14,893 nt of DNA from UBA5734 sp964499985 (GCA_964499985.1 CAZCMX010000050.1:1-14893); one strand, 5' to 3'; shown: positions 1-6,880, counted from the stretch's first letter. Made by a program: numbers and translations. Notes: generated by a model not told the origin, from the sequence alone.

Positions 1-71
1 CACCTTCAGGGATTCGAACCCGGGACCCACTGATTAAGAGTCAGTTGCTCTACCAACTGAGCTAAAGGTGC
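1..71 (-). tRNA. tRNA-Lys (anticodon CTT), 3' end cut by window edge
   Basis: Read on the minus strand, the sequence folds as a full cloverleaf. The acceptor arm GCACCTT (71-65) pairs with AAGGTG at the left edge; the last acceptor base, the discriminator and any CCA lie outside the window. The D-arm is GCTC/GAGC with AGTTGGTA in the loop. The anticodon stem ACTGA/TCAGT encloses the loop CTCTTAA, giving anticodon CTT, which reads the lysine codon AAG. The T-loop is TTCGAAT. The T-stem CCGGG/CCCTG has one C-T mismatch (position 50 with 64), which is unusual but tolerable. A consensus promoter lies directly upstream, so the gene is very likely expressed. Confidence 0.95.
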
Positions 72-95
72 ATGGCGTTCAAGCGAACAAGAGCT

Positions 96-124
96 ATTAT
101 AGCGAGGGCTTTCGGTGCTGTCAA
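96..124 (-). promoter_or_regulatory. Consensus sigma-70/sigma-A promoter of the tRNA-Lys gene
   Basis: On the minus strand a perfect -35 TTGACA (124-119) and a perfect -10 TATAAT (101-96) are separated by exactly 17 bases. Transcription would start near position 89, leaving a leader of about 18 bases before the mature tRNA 5' end at 71. Both hexamers match the consensus fully, as expected for a strong stable-RNA promoter. Confidence 0.9.
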
Positions 125-142
125 CCGGGAATTTTGGGCGAC

Positions 143-174
143 TTTACCGGGGACTTTACCAGGTTTTACCTGGT
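143..174. repeat. Three TTTACC units ending in a short inverted repeat
   Basis: TTTACC occurs at 143-148, 155-160 and 165-170, and the first two copies share the longer GACTTTACC. The last unit lies inside a 6-bp inverted repeat, ACCAGG (158-163) and CCTGGT (169-174), with a 5-base loop. The segment sits just upstream of the tRNA promoter and about 135 bases before the thioredoxin-like gene. It could be an operator or chance. The rest of 72-308 shows no gene, and no convincing promoter for the plus-strand gene was found. Confidence 0.3.
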
Positions 175-308
175 TCGAATGTGCCAGAGGTCCCAGGCTT
201 TGCCTGCCGGGAAACCACTTGTGATTAGATTACGGACAGCAAACCCTGCAGGCGCGACAATAGGGCCATCTTGAATGCTGGCCAGCAGCAGGAAGGGCAG
301 CGGATGGT

Positions 309-647
309 ATGTTGAAGATAAGCCAGAAGATTCTCATGGTCTCACGCCAAAATTATCCCGCCGAGGTGGAAGGTTCAACCAAACCGGTTCTTCTCTGCTT
401 CTGGTCTAACTGGTGTCCCCCCTGCCAGACGGTCCTCAGCCGTCTGGATGGTCTGGCCAATGATCTTGCCGGAACAGTCAAGTTTGGCCTGGTCAATGTC
501 GACCTGGAACCGGAGATTGTCACCGATCTGGGCGTCACCAGCATCCCGACCCTGATCCTGCTCTGCGATGGCAGCACACGAATGAGCGTCCAGGGAATCA
601 AAACGAAAAAGGCTCTCCGCCACCTGTTGGCAACCGCCTTGCACTGA
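309..647 (+). CDS. Thioredoxin-like protein with WCPPC active site
   Basis: This is a 112-residue protein with the thioredoxin fold signatures. The redox motif W-C-P-P-C is at residues 35-39, after a hydrophobic strand (VLLCFWS). The strand VKFGLVNVD follows, then the cis-proline in S-I-P-T (P80). Length is normal for a thioredoxin. The motif has Pro-Pro where classical thioredoxins have Gly-Pro, a change that in this family usually alters redox potential. There is no signal peptide, so it is probably cytoplasmic. The ATG at 309 follows GGAAGGG at 291-297, a somewhat long spacing of 11 bases; the internal ATG at 336 is an alternative start. The gene lies upstream of and parallel to the SPFH module. 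A hairpin and a promoter in the 106-base gap suggest separate transcription. Substrate and partner reductase are unknown. Confidence 0.85.
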   Translation: MLKISQKILMVSRQNYPAEVEGSTKPVLLCFWSNWCPPCQTVLSRLDGLANDLAGTVKFGLVNVDLEPEIVTDLGVTSIPTLILLCDGSTRMSVQGIKTKKALRHLLATALH

Positions 648-683
648 TTGTTTTTGCCGCTTTTTGATCTCTTTTCTTACGAA

Positions 684-713
684 CCGGTCTGTGAAACGGA
701 CCGGGTCCCTTTT
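684..713 (+). terminator. Possible intrinsic terminator after the thioredoxin-like gene
   Basis: An 8-bp stem (684-691 with 697-704, one T-G pair) closes a 5-base TGAAA loop. GTCCC and then four T's (710-713) follow. The stem is strong, but the T tract is short and set back, so termination may be partial. The hairpin also overlaps the -35 area of the promoter proposed for the next gene. Confidence 0.45.
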
Positions 714-714
714 G

Positions 715-723
715 TGCTACAAT
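715..723 (+). promoter_or_regulatory. Candidate extended -10 promoter for the SPFH/zinc-ribbon/TPM operon
   Basis: TGCTACAAT fits an extended -10 element: TG, one base, then TACAAT (5 of 6 matches to TATAAT). No good -35 is present at 16-18 bases upstream, which is usual for extended -10 promoters. Transcription would start near 730. The ribosome site GGAGG (742-746) and the ATG at 754 follow. Confidence 0.5.
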
Positions 724-753
724 TGAATCAGCGACTTTTTTGGAGGTGCGACT

Positions 754-2007
754 ATGGGCATTATCAAGGCAATTGCCAGTGCAGTGGGTGGTTCGCTGGC
801 GGATCAGTGGCTGGAGGTTTTTGAGCCAGACGAGATGAGTGACACGACGGTTTTCACGAGTGGTGTCAAGGTGCGGCGGGATGACCGGCGCAATGCCAAT
901 GTCAAAGGTACGGAAAATACGGTTTCGAATGGTTCGGTGATCCATGTCTATCCCAATCAGTTCATGATGCTGGTGGATGGCGGCAAGGTCGTTGATTATA
1001 CCGCTGAGGAGGGCTATTACACCGTCAAGGACTCTTCCCTGCCGTCGATGTTTTCCGGCGGTTTTGGCGAGTCACTCAAGGAGACCTTCAACCGCATCAA
1101 ATATGGCGGCGTGACGCCGACCGCGCAAAAGGTATTCTATATCAATTTGCAGGAAATCAAGGGGATCAAGTTTGGCACGCCTAATCCTTTGAATTATTTT
1201 GATGGTTTCTACAATGCCGAGCTGTTCTTGAGAACGCATGGCACCTATTCGATCAAGATCACCAATCCTCTGCAGTTCTATGCCGAGGCGATCCCCAGGA
1301 ACAAGGACCGGGTCGAGATCGATGACATCAATGCCCAGTATCTGGCCGAGTTCCTTGAGGCATTGCAGGCTTCGATGAACCAGATGTCGGTCGACGGCAT
1401 CCGGATTTCCCATGTGGCGAGCAAGGGCCGTGAGCTGAGCCAGTATATGTCAACGACGCTGGATGAAAGCTGGAACAAGCTGCGTGGCTTCGAGGTCCAG
1501 GCGGTCGGTATCGCCAGCATCTCCTATGACGATGAGTCGAAGGAACTGATCAATATGCGCAATAAGGGCGCCATGCTCGGTGATCCTTCGGTGCGCGAAG
1601 GCTATGTCCAGGGCTCGATTGCCCGCGGTCTGGAGGCGGCCGGCTCGAATGAGGCCGGGGCTGCCGCGACGTTCATGGGCATGGGCATGGGCATGCAGGC
1701 CGGCGGCGGCTTCATGGGCACCGCATCCCAGGCCAACCTGCAGCAGATGCAGCAGCAAGCCCAGCAGCAGGCTGCCCAGCAAAATCAGGCTCAGCAGAAC
1801 CCGCCAGCCGCTGCCGCAGCAGCCGGGGCGGCACCGGCCGCCGCAGGCAGCTGGACTTGTCCTGCTTGCGGACATGCCAGCACGGGCAAATTCTGTGCTG
1901 AATGTGGCGCCAAAAAGCCTGAAGCAGCCTTCTGCACCAATTGCGGCCACCAATTTGCCGGTGAGAAACCGAAATTCTGTCCGGAATGTGGCAGCAAGCA
2001 AGACTGA
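754..2007 (+). CDS. ydjI: SPFH-domain protein with C-terminal double zinc ribbon (YdjI-like)
   Basis: This 417-residue protein has three parts. Residues 1 to about 300 form an SPFH (stomatin/prohibitin/flotillin/HflK) region of the YdjI type. A Gln/Ala-rich, Met-rich low-complexity linker covers about 310-365. Four CxxC pairs (C369/372, C381/384, C394/397, C409/412) form a double zinc ribbon at the C-terminus. No transmembrane helix is evident, so membrane association would be peripheral. In B. subtilis, YdjI belongs to the pspA-ydjGHI operon and is known to help place the phage-shock protein PspA at the membrane; a similar scaffold role here is inference. The ATG at 754 has GGAGG seven bases upstream. 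The next gene begins 70 bases downstream on the same strand, so they are probably co-transcribed. No pspA is visible in the window. Confidence 0.85.
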   Translation: MGIIKAIASAVGGSLADQWLEVFEPDEMSDTTVFTSGVKVRRDDRRNANVKGTENTVSNGSVIHVYPNQFMMLVDGGKVVDYTAEEGYYTVKDSSLPSMFSGGFGESLKETFNRIKYGGVTPTAQKVFYINLQEIKGIKFGTPNPLNYFDGFYNAELFLRTHGTYSIKITNPLQFYAEAIPRNKDRVEIDDINAQYLAEFLEALQASMNQMSVDGIRISHVASKGRELSQYMSTTLDESWNKLRGFEVQAVGIASISYDDESKELINMRNKGAMLGDPSVREGYVQGSIARGLEAAGSNEAGAAATFMGMGMGMQAGGGFMGTASQANLQQMQQQAQQQAAQQNQAQQNPPAAAAAAGAAPAAAGSWTCPACGHASTGKFCAECGAKKPEAAFCTNCGHQFAGEKPKFCPECGSKQD

Positions 2008-2077
2008 GCCTCTGGCGCGTCTCTGGCAGGAGCCAGATGGCCCGGATGGCCTTGAAACAGGGGGGTGACGACAACCT

Positions 2078-3154
2078 GTGGCAACAGCAACCTTGAAATG
2101 CCCCAATTGCGGGGGTGGCCTGAAGTTCGATCCTGAGCAGCAAAAATCAGTCTGTGAATATTGCCTGAGCTCATTCACCAGTGCTGAACTGGCAAAAGCA
2201 ACCGAGGCGGCCCAGGCCAAGGCGGAACGGGCTTCGGCAGCAGAAAGCGCTGCCGCCCAGTCCGGTGCCCAGACGGACGAGGGGCGATTGGCCGGCTATG
2301 TCTGTGACAGCTGCGGTGCGGAGGTGGTCACCGAGGCGACCACCTCGGCAACCTTCTGCTTCTATTGCCACAACCCGGTCCTGATCACCAGTCGTCTGAC
2401 GGGCGAATTTCTGCCGGACAAAATCATTCCCTTCCAGTATGACCGGGACAAAGCCATCGCGACGTTTCGCCGCTGGGCCCAGTCGCACCGGTTCGTGCCA
2501 CGCTCGTTTTACAGTGCCTCCCAGCTCGAGAAAATGACCGGCCTGTATCTGCCGTACTGGATGGCCGATTATGAAGCCGATGTGGATTATGAGGCCCAGG
2601 CCGTGATCCGGCGGGTCTGGGTGTCCGGCAATCTGGAATACACAGAGCATAAGGATTTTGTGATCGATCGCAAGGGCAAAATTGCCGTCGACAATATCCA
2701 CGAGCTGGCCCATGGCAAGATCGACCGCAACTTGATCGAGGCCATCGCCCCCTTTGACGAGGCACAGGCGATTGCTTTCAACCTGTCTTATCTGAGTGGT
2801 TTTTTTGCCGAGAAATATGATATCGAACGGGGCAAGGTCGAGCCGATGCTCGAAAGCCGGGCTCGTGACTATGCCTCTTCCCTGCTGCGTGAATCGATCA
2901 GTGGCTATAGCGAGGTCCGCGAGCAGAAAAACCAGCTGGACCTCGGACTGAAGAGCTGGTTCTATGCCCTGTTTCCTGCCTGGGTCATGACCTACCGCTA
3001 TCACGGCAAAACCTATATCTATGCCATCAATGGCCAGACGGGCAAGGCATACGGGGAATTGCCCGTCAGCAATCCGCGGCTGGGCCTGGCTTCGGCGGTG
3101 CTCGCTGCGATCATCCTGGCTTTGGCGCTCCTGGGAGGACTATGGCTATGGTGA
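2078..3154 (+). CDS. ydjG: Zinc-ribbon protein with C-terminal membrane helix (YdjG-like)
   Basis: This is a 358-residue protein with a GTG start at 2078, preceded by a G-rich ribosome site (AGGGGGG, about 2060-2066). The start is supported by the family-typical opening MATATLKCPNCGG. Two zinc-ribbon pairs are visible: C8/C11 with C26/C29 and C76/C79 with C94/C97, separated by an Ala/Glu-rich stretch (38-66) that may be helical. A central domain of about 240 residues is rich in Trp and Tyr. One hydrophobic segment (about 336-357) ends the protein as a C-terminal anchor, so the bulk is likely cytoplasmic. This architecture matches B. subtilis YdjG of the pspA-ydjGHI operon, whose biochemical role is unclear. 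The stop overlaps the proposed start of the TPM gene (ATGGTGA, 3148-3154), which implies translational coupling. Confidence 0.8.
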   Translation: MATATLKCPNCGGGLKFDPEQQKSVCEYCLSSFTSAELAKATEAAQAKAERASAAESAAAQSGAQTDEGRLAGYVCDSCGAEVVTEATTSATFCFYCHNPVLITSRLTGEFLPDKIIPFQYDRDKAIATFRRWAQSHRFVPRSFYSASQLEKMTGLYLPYWMADYEADVDYEAQAVIRRVWVSGNLEYTEHKDFVIDRKGKIAVDNIHELAHGKIDRNLIEAIAPFDEAQAIAFNLSYLSGFFAEKYDIERGKVEPMLESRARDYASSLLRESISGYSEVREQKNQLDLGLKSWFYALFPAWVMTYRYHGKTYIYAINGQTGKAYGELPVSNPRLGLASAVLAAIILALALLGGLWLW

Positions 3155-4113
3155 GATCAAGGCAAATATTCCAGCAGCCGGTCAGCCGCATCTTTNNNNN
3201 NNNNNNNNNNNNNNNNNNNNNNNNNNNNNNNNNNNNNNNNNNNNNNNNNNNNNNNNNNNNNNNNNNNNNNNNNNNNNNNNNNNNNNNNNNNNNNNCGGTC
3301 AGCCGCATCTTTCTGGCGCTGCTCCTGGCCATCCTGTTCAGCCTGATGCTGACCGGGCAGCCCCTCTGGGGCGCCAGCCGGCTCGTGGTCGACCAGGCTT
3401 CGCTTTTCACGACTGCCGAATCTGACGCCTTGGCCCAGCAGGCAGAGCGGATCGGTACGGCCTATGGCCTGGAGCTGGTGGTGGTCACGACGGCAGATGC
3501 CGCAGGCAAAAGCGCCCGGGATTATGCAGACGATTTCTATGACCAGAATGGCTATGGCACCGGCGACGAGAAGAGCGGCATCTTGTTCCTGCTCGATCTC
3601 GATAATCGCGAAGCCTATATCTCCACATCGGGCAGTGGGATCCGCTATCTGACTGACTCCCGCATCGAAAGCGTCCTGGATGACGTTTTTGCCGCAGGTC
3701 TGGCGGATGGCAACTATCTGGCAGCCTGTCAGGCTTTCCTGACTGCAACGGAGGGTTTCCTGGCCGCTGGTATTCCTGCCGGCCAGTACACGGTGGAGGA
3801 GCAAGGGCCCAATACCTTGACGGCCCCGGAAGGCTTGGCCGGTCTGGCCGCCTCCGGTATATCGGGGCTGGCCTTTGCCCTGGTCAATAAAAAGCGCTAC
3901 AAGGGAAACCCGCGGCCAGCCTTTTTCGATTATCACCGCAATAGCCTGGTCAGCATGGGCGTGGTGGCGGACAATCTTGTCAATTCCCGCATCACGACAC
4001 GGCCCTTGCCCAGACCGCAGTCTTCCGGTGGCCCTGGCTCCGGCAGCGGCCGCAGCACCGTCCATCGCTCTGGTGGCGGCAGCTTTCACGGCGGTGGCGG
4101 CCGGAAATTCTAA
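3148..4113 (+). CDS. ydjH: TPM-domain exported protein (YdjH-like), interrupted by an assembly gap
   Basis: The protein has an N-terminal signal-like segment, a TPM (TLP18.3/Psb32/MOLO-1) domain, a second hydrophobic stretch (GLAGLAASGISGLAFALV) and a Gly/Ser-rich end, GGGSFHGGGGRKF, typical of YdjH proteins. The TPM domain shows LELVVVTTADA, the DDFYDQNGYG stretch and GILFLLDLDNREAYIST. TPM domains usually lie outside the cytoplasmic membrane and some have phosphatase activity; the role here is unknown. I prefer the ATG at 3148, nine bases after GGGAGG and overlapping the upstream stop; ATG 3142 is the alternative but too close to that site. One hundred Ns lie at 3196-3295. The 17 bases before and after them are identical, and collapsing one copy plus the Ns removes 117 bases (39 codons), keeps the frame and yields about 282 residues with a clean signal sequence. 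A terminator follows. Confidence 0.8.
   Translation: MVRSRQIFQQPVSRIFXXXXXXXXXXXXXXXXXXXXXXXXXXXXXXXXXXVSRIFLALLLAILFSLMLTGQPLWGASRLVVDQASLFTTAESDALAQQAERIGTAYGLELVVVTTADAAGKSARDYADDFYDQNGYGTGDEKSGILFLLDLDNREAYISTSGSGIRYLTDSRIESVLDDVFAAGLADGNYLAACQAFLTATEGFLAAGIPAGQYTVEEQGPNTLTAPEGLAGLAASGISGLAFALVNKKRYKGNPRPAFFDYHRNSLVSMGVVADNLVNSRITTRPLPRPQSSGGPGSGSGRSTVHRSGGGSFHGGGGRKF
3179..3195. repeat. Left copy of 17-base duplication flanking the N gap
   Basis: CGGTCAGCCGCATCTTT directly before the Ns is identical to the 17 bases directly after them (3296-3312). It is best explained as unresolved contig-end overlap rather than a biological repeat, because merging the copies gives an in-frame gene. Confidence 0.9.
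3196..3295. other. Assembly gap of 100 Ns inside the TPM gene
   Basis: Exactly 100 Ns occur here, the conventional length for a gap of unknown size. The matching 17-base flanks suggest that no bases are actually missing and that the two contigs simply overlap. Confidence 0.95.
3296..3312. repeat. Right copy of 17-base duplication flanking the N gap
   Basis: Identical to 3179-3195. Both copies encode the same residues (VSRIF) in the same reading frame of the TPM gene. Confidence 0.9.
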
Positions 4114-4117
4114 CCCA

Positions 4118-4148
4118 GACCAGGCCAGGCCGCTGTCCATGCCTGGTC
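4118..4148. repeat. Inverted repeat just after the TPM gene
   Basis: GACCAGGC (4118-4125) can pair with GCCTGGTC (4141-4148) around a 15-base loop. No T tract follows, so it is not a terminator by itself. Its arms nearly match those of the terminator further downstream (one mismatch), so the two hairpins could form alternative pairings. Confidence 0.4.
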
Positions 4149-4165
4149 AATCGCAGCCGAACAGC

Positions 4166-4204
4166 AAAAGACCAGCCTGGAGATAGTTTCCGGCTGGTCT
4201 TTTT
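4166..4204. terminator. Bidirectional intrinsic terminator between convergent operons
   Basis: GACCAGCC (4170-4177) pairs with GGCTGGTC (4192-4199). The stem can extend inward with GGA/TCC around a bulge. On the plus strand five T's follow (4200-4204). On the minus strand the mirror AAAA (4166-4169) supplies a T run. It therefore fits termination of both the TPM operon (+) and the FAD-protein operon (-), whose stop codons lie at 4113 and 4235. Confidence 0.85.
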
Positions 4205-4234
4205 GATGCGGCGTGAAAATATACAGGACGATGC

Positions 4235-5620
4235 TCAGAGCCTTTGCAAAATGCTGCGGGCGGCGATGACACCGCTGGCTCCGGCCTGGGACAGGCCACG
4301 GGTGATGCCGGCCCCATCGCCAATGGCAAAAAGATTGGGCAGGATGGTTTCCAGATCGCTGTTGAGATGCAGGCGTGAGCTGTAGAACTTGACCTCGACG
4401 CCATAGAGCAGGGTATCGTAATTGGCTGTGCCAGGGGCGATCTTGTCCAGGGTGTGGATCATCTCGATGATGTTGTCGAGGTGGCGTTTGGGCAGGACGA
4501 GGCTGAGATCGCCCGGAGTCGCCTCGAGTGTCGGGCGGACGAAGCTCTGGGCCAGGCGGTTGGCATTGGTGCGCTGGCCATCGACGAGGTCGCCGAAACG
4601 CTGGACGATGACCCCGCCGCCGAGCATGTTCGACAATGAGGCGATGCGCTTGCCGTACTGGTAGGGTTCCTTGAACGGGGATGTGAACTTATTGCTGACC
4701 AGCAGGGCGAAATTGGTGTTTTCGCTGCGCAGGGAGGGGTCGGTATAGCTATGGCCATTGACGGTGATGATGCCATCGGTATTTTCGGTGACGACATAGC
4801 CATAGGGATTCATGCAGAAGGTGCGCACGGCGTCCTTGTATTGTTTGGTGTGATAGTGCAGCTTGGCTTCGTAAACGGCATCGGTGATTTCCTTGAAAAC
4901 GATCGCCGGCAATTCGACCCGCACCCCAATGTCGACCTGGTTATTGAGCAAGGGCAGCTTGAGCCGGTGGCACTGGTCGCTGAACCATTCGGCGCCGGAA
5001 CGGCCCGGGGCTGCAACCAGATACTTGGCGGTCATTTCACCCTGGTTGGTTTCGAGGCGGTAGCCATTTTCCGGATCGGGATCAAAGCTGACCACCCGGG
5101 TATTGCAGCGCAAGTCGAGGTGCTGGGTGAGGTACTCGGACAGGGCAGCCAGGATCTCCTTGTTGCGTTCGGTGCCGAGGTGCTTGCAGCGGGCGTCGAG
5201 CAGATGGAGGTCATGGCTGATCGCCCGGTGGCGGATCTGCTCGGCTGCCGGGGTCGAGGTCGAAAAGACCTCGGTTGTGGCACCGAATTTCTGGTTGATC
5301 TGGTCGACATATTCGATCAGTTCCATGACCTCGCGATCCGGTCGGTAATCATTGAGCCAGCCGCCAAACTGGGTGGTGAAGTTGAATTTGCCATCGGAAT
5401 AGGCCCCAGCGCCGCCGAAGCCGCGCATGATCCCACAGGAACGGCAATTGATGCAGTGGTCGACCTTTTTGTCGATGATCGGGCAGGCGCGCCGGTTGAT
5501 CGACTCACCCTGCTCCAGGAGGGCCACTTTCAGGTCGGGCCGGGTTGTGATCAGTTCATAGCCGGCAAAGATGCCGGAAAGGCCGCCACCGATGATGATG
5601 ACGTCAAAATGTTGGCTCAT
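4235..5620 (-). CDS. FAD-dependent dehydrogenase of the COG2509 type
   Basis: This 461-residue flavoprotein opens with the dinucleotide-binding motif FDVIIIGGGLSG (GGGLSG at 11-16). It ends with NLFAIGDGAG and TRGLSQAGASG, the typical second FAD contact. A conserved-looking four-cysteine cluster (C46, C56, C59, C62) lies before GGAGAYSDGKF. Such cysteines are characteristic of this family and might bind metal or an Fe-S centre, which is not proven. The proteins are annotated as uncharacterised FAD-dependent dehydrogenases; substrate and electron acceptor are unknown. I chose the ATG at 5620, where MSQHFDVI fits the family, over an in-frame GTG at 5638. It starts four bases after the DUF975 stop (5625), with the possible ribosome site GAGG inside that gene, so the two are probably translationally coupled. 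A terminator lies just past the stop. Confidence 0.8.
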   Translation of the reverse strand: MSQHFDVIIIGGGLSGIFAGYELITTRPDLKVALLEQGESINRRACPIIDKKVDHCINCRSCGIMRGFGGAGAYSDGKFNFTTQFGGWLNDYRPDREVMELIEYVDQINQKFGATTEVFSTSTPAAEQIRHRAISHDLHLLDARCKHLGTERNKEILAALSEYLTQHLDLRCNTRVVSFDPDPENGYRLETNQGEMTAKYLVAAPGRSGAEWFSDQCHRLKLPLLNNQVDIGVRVELPAIVFKEITDAVYEAKLHYHTKQYKDAVRTFCMNPYGYVVTENTDGIITVNGHSYTDPSLRSENTNFALLVSNKFTSPFKEPYQYGKRIASLSNMLGGGVIVQRFGDLVDGQRTNANRLAQSFVRPTLEATPGDLSLVLPKRHLDNIIEMIHTLDKIAPGTANYDTLLYGVEVKFYSSRLHLNSDLETILPNLFAIGDGAGITRGLSQAGASGVIAARSILQRL

Positions 5621-5624
5621 GGGA

Positions 5625-6779
5625 TCAAGTATCCTCACTCTCAGGTTTTTCTTCTGGTTCTGTATCGGTCAGGTCAGATGACTCGCTGGCCGGTGGATTT
5701 GCTGTTGCAGCGGACCAGGCAGAAGTCGTGTCGCTCATCGCCAGGTCCGAGGTCATCGCGGTAGCCGGTGTTGCCTGGCTGACGGCCAGGAAGCCAAAAT
5801 CTTCCATGGTCGCCAGGCCCTGGTCGACGGCATTGCGGCGCAAAACCGCATAGAGCTCGGCTTGGGTGGCCAGGACATATGGGGCGACAAATACGATGCC
5901 GATCACAAAGGCCAGCAGTCCGAGAATGTACCAGCCCAGGAAGGAAAGGTCAAGGATAAAGGTGTCGAATTTATGGCCCTTCATCATCTGGCGCGACAGG
6001 CGCAGGGCGCGGCGGTAGCCGATCCGGGGATTGTCGCCCAGGATCCAGCGGGTCTGGCGGTAAGCGTAGGACCGGTTGATCCAGGGAATCGACAGCAGGA
6101 GCATCAGGAGCACGGTCGCCACGGCGACACCCGCGATGACCGCCACCTGGGTCTGGTTATTCTGGAAAAATTCACCCAGCTGGTTCTGCCAGTCCTGGAA
6201 CTGGCCCGGGCGATTGCGGCCATTCCACTGCTGCTGCCAGTGCTGGCCAAACATCCAGTCGGCTGGAACCTGCAGAGGATTGACCAGGCCCAGATAGAGT
6301 CCCAGCACGACTGCCGCGCCAGCCAGGGCCAGCAGAGGCAGCAAGGACCACAGCCACAGCCACAGATACATCCAGAACATGGCCCCGACAGCCGGCAGCC
6401 AGGTATTGCCTCTGAACAGGCTGAACAGCTGGCCCAGCGAAGGCGTGGACCGTGACTCTCGGTTGCGGGAAAACCAGCGGGCCTCCCCTGCTTCGATCAC
6501 GGTCGAGAAAAAGAGCCGGAACAAGATGGCGATCAAGGCAGCCATGCTGATTGCAGCAAGGATCAGCCGGAGCCAGATGCTATCGACCACACTGGACCAG
6601 TCAGCCCAGGCCAGATTCATGCCGGCCAGGCGATCCATGTCCCGGTCATTGAAGCGGTAGGAAAAGTAGCTGGAATTTCCGGTCAGCAATCCGGCGATCA
6701 CCGTGACCAGCAAGGCCATCCAATAGCTGCCGGCCAGACTTTTCTTGGCATTGGTTTTCAGTTCTGAGCGAGTCCACAT
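5625..6779 (-). CDS. DUF975-family integral membrane protein
   Basis: This 384-residue protein begins MWTRSELKTNAKKSL, the standard opening of DUF975 proteins. The ATG at 6779 has AGGAG eight bases upstream. Hydrophobic segments at about 20-33, 70-95, 127-147, 148-166, 212-234 and 280-305 suggest six membrane passes. The family-typical block YRRALRLSRQMMKGHK (255-270), then LSFLGW and APYVLATQAELY, is present. A Trp/Gln/Asn-rich loop lies at about 174-210. The tail after 335 is Ser/Thr/Glu-rich and acidic, probably disordered and cytoplasmic. The family's function is unknown. The next gene starts four bases downstream, pointing to a shared operon with the flavoprotein. A GTG start 90 bases upstream is open but lacks a ribosome site and the family opening. 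A -10 element lies at 6875-6880. Confidence 0.85.
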   Translation of the reverse strand: MWTRSELKTNAKKSLAGSYWMALLVTVIAGLLTGNSSYFSYRFNDRDMDRLAGMNLAWADWSSVVDSIWLRLILAAISMAALIAILFRLFFSTVIEAGEARWFSRNRESRSTPSLGQLFSLFRGNTWLPAVGAMFWMYLWLWLWSLLPLLALAGAAVVLGLYLGLVNPLQVPADWMFGQHWQQQWNGRNRPGQFQDWQNQLGEFFQNNQTQVAVIAGVAVATVLLMLLLSIPWINRSYAYRQTRWILGDNPRIGYRRALRLSRQMMKGHKFDTFILDLSFLGWYILGLLAFVIGIVFVAPYVLATQAELYAVLRRNAVDQGLATMEDFGFLAVSQATPATAMTSDLAMSDTTSAWSAATANPPASESSDLTDTEPEEKPESEDT

Positions 6780-6874
6780 ACGATTTTCTCCTAGCATGGT
6801 GATAAACTTGAGGTGGCGGGTGATCCGACAGGCATCCTGGCAGGGAAGGCCTTTCATGCAGACAGACACTCTCT

Positions 6875-6880
6875 ATTATA
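6875..6880 (-). promoter_or_regulatory. Candidate -10 element for the DUF975/flavoprotein operon
   Basis: A perfect TATAAT on the minus strand sits in the same 12-base context (TCGCTATAATAG, 6884-6873) as the -10 of the tRNA promoter at 105-94. No good -35 is present at 16-18 bases. Transcription would start near 6868, giving a leader of about 90 bases before the ATG at 6779. Confidence 0.5.

Noticed and set aside
68..274. Small plus-strand open frame overlapping the tRNA promoter
   Set aside because: No ribosome site, no recognisable protein features, and it runs through a consensus minus-strand promoter.
3179..3312. Biological direct repeat (target site duplication) around an insertion
   Set aside because: The space between copies is exactly 100 Ns and merging the copies restores an in-frame gene, so contig overlap is the simpler explanation.
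4751..5764. Long plus-strand open frame opposite the flavoprotein gene
   Set aside because: It mirrors the codons of the real gene on the other strand and crosses into the DUF975 gene; no family features or ribosome site.
6780..6869. N-terminal extension of the DUF975 protein from a GTG start
   Set aside because: The ATG at 6779 has a good ribosome site and the family-typical opening, and the proposed transcription start near 6868 leaves no room for translation from the GTG.
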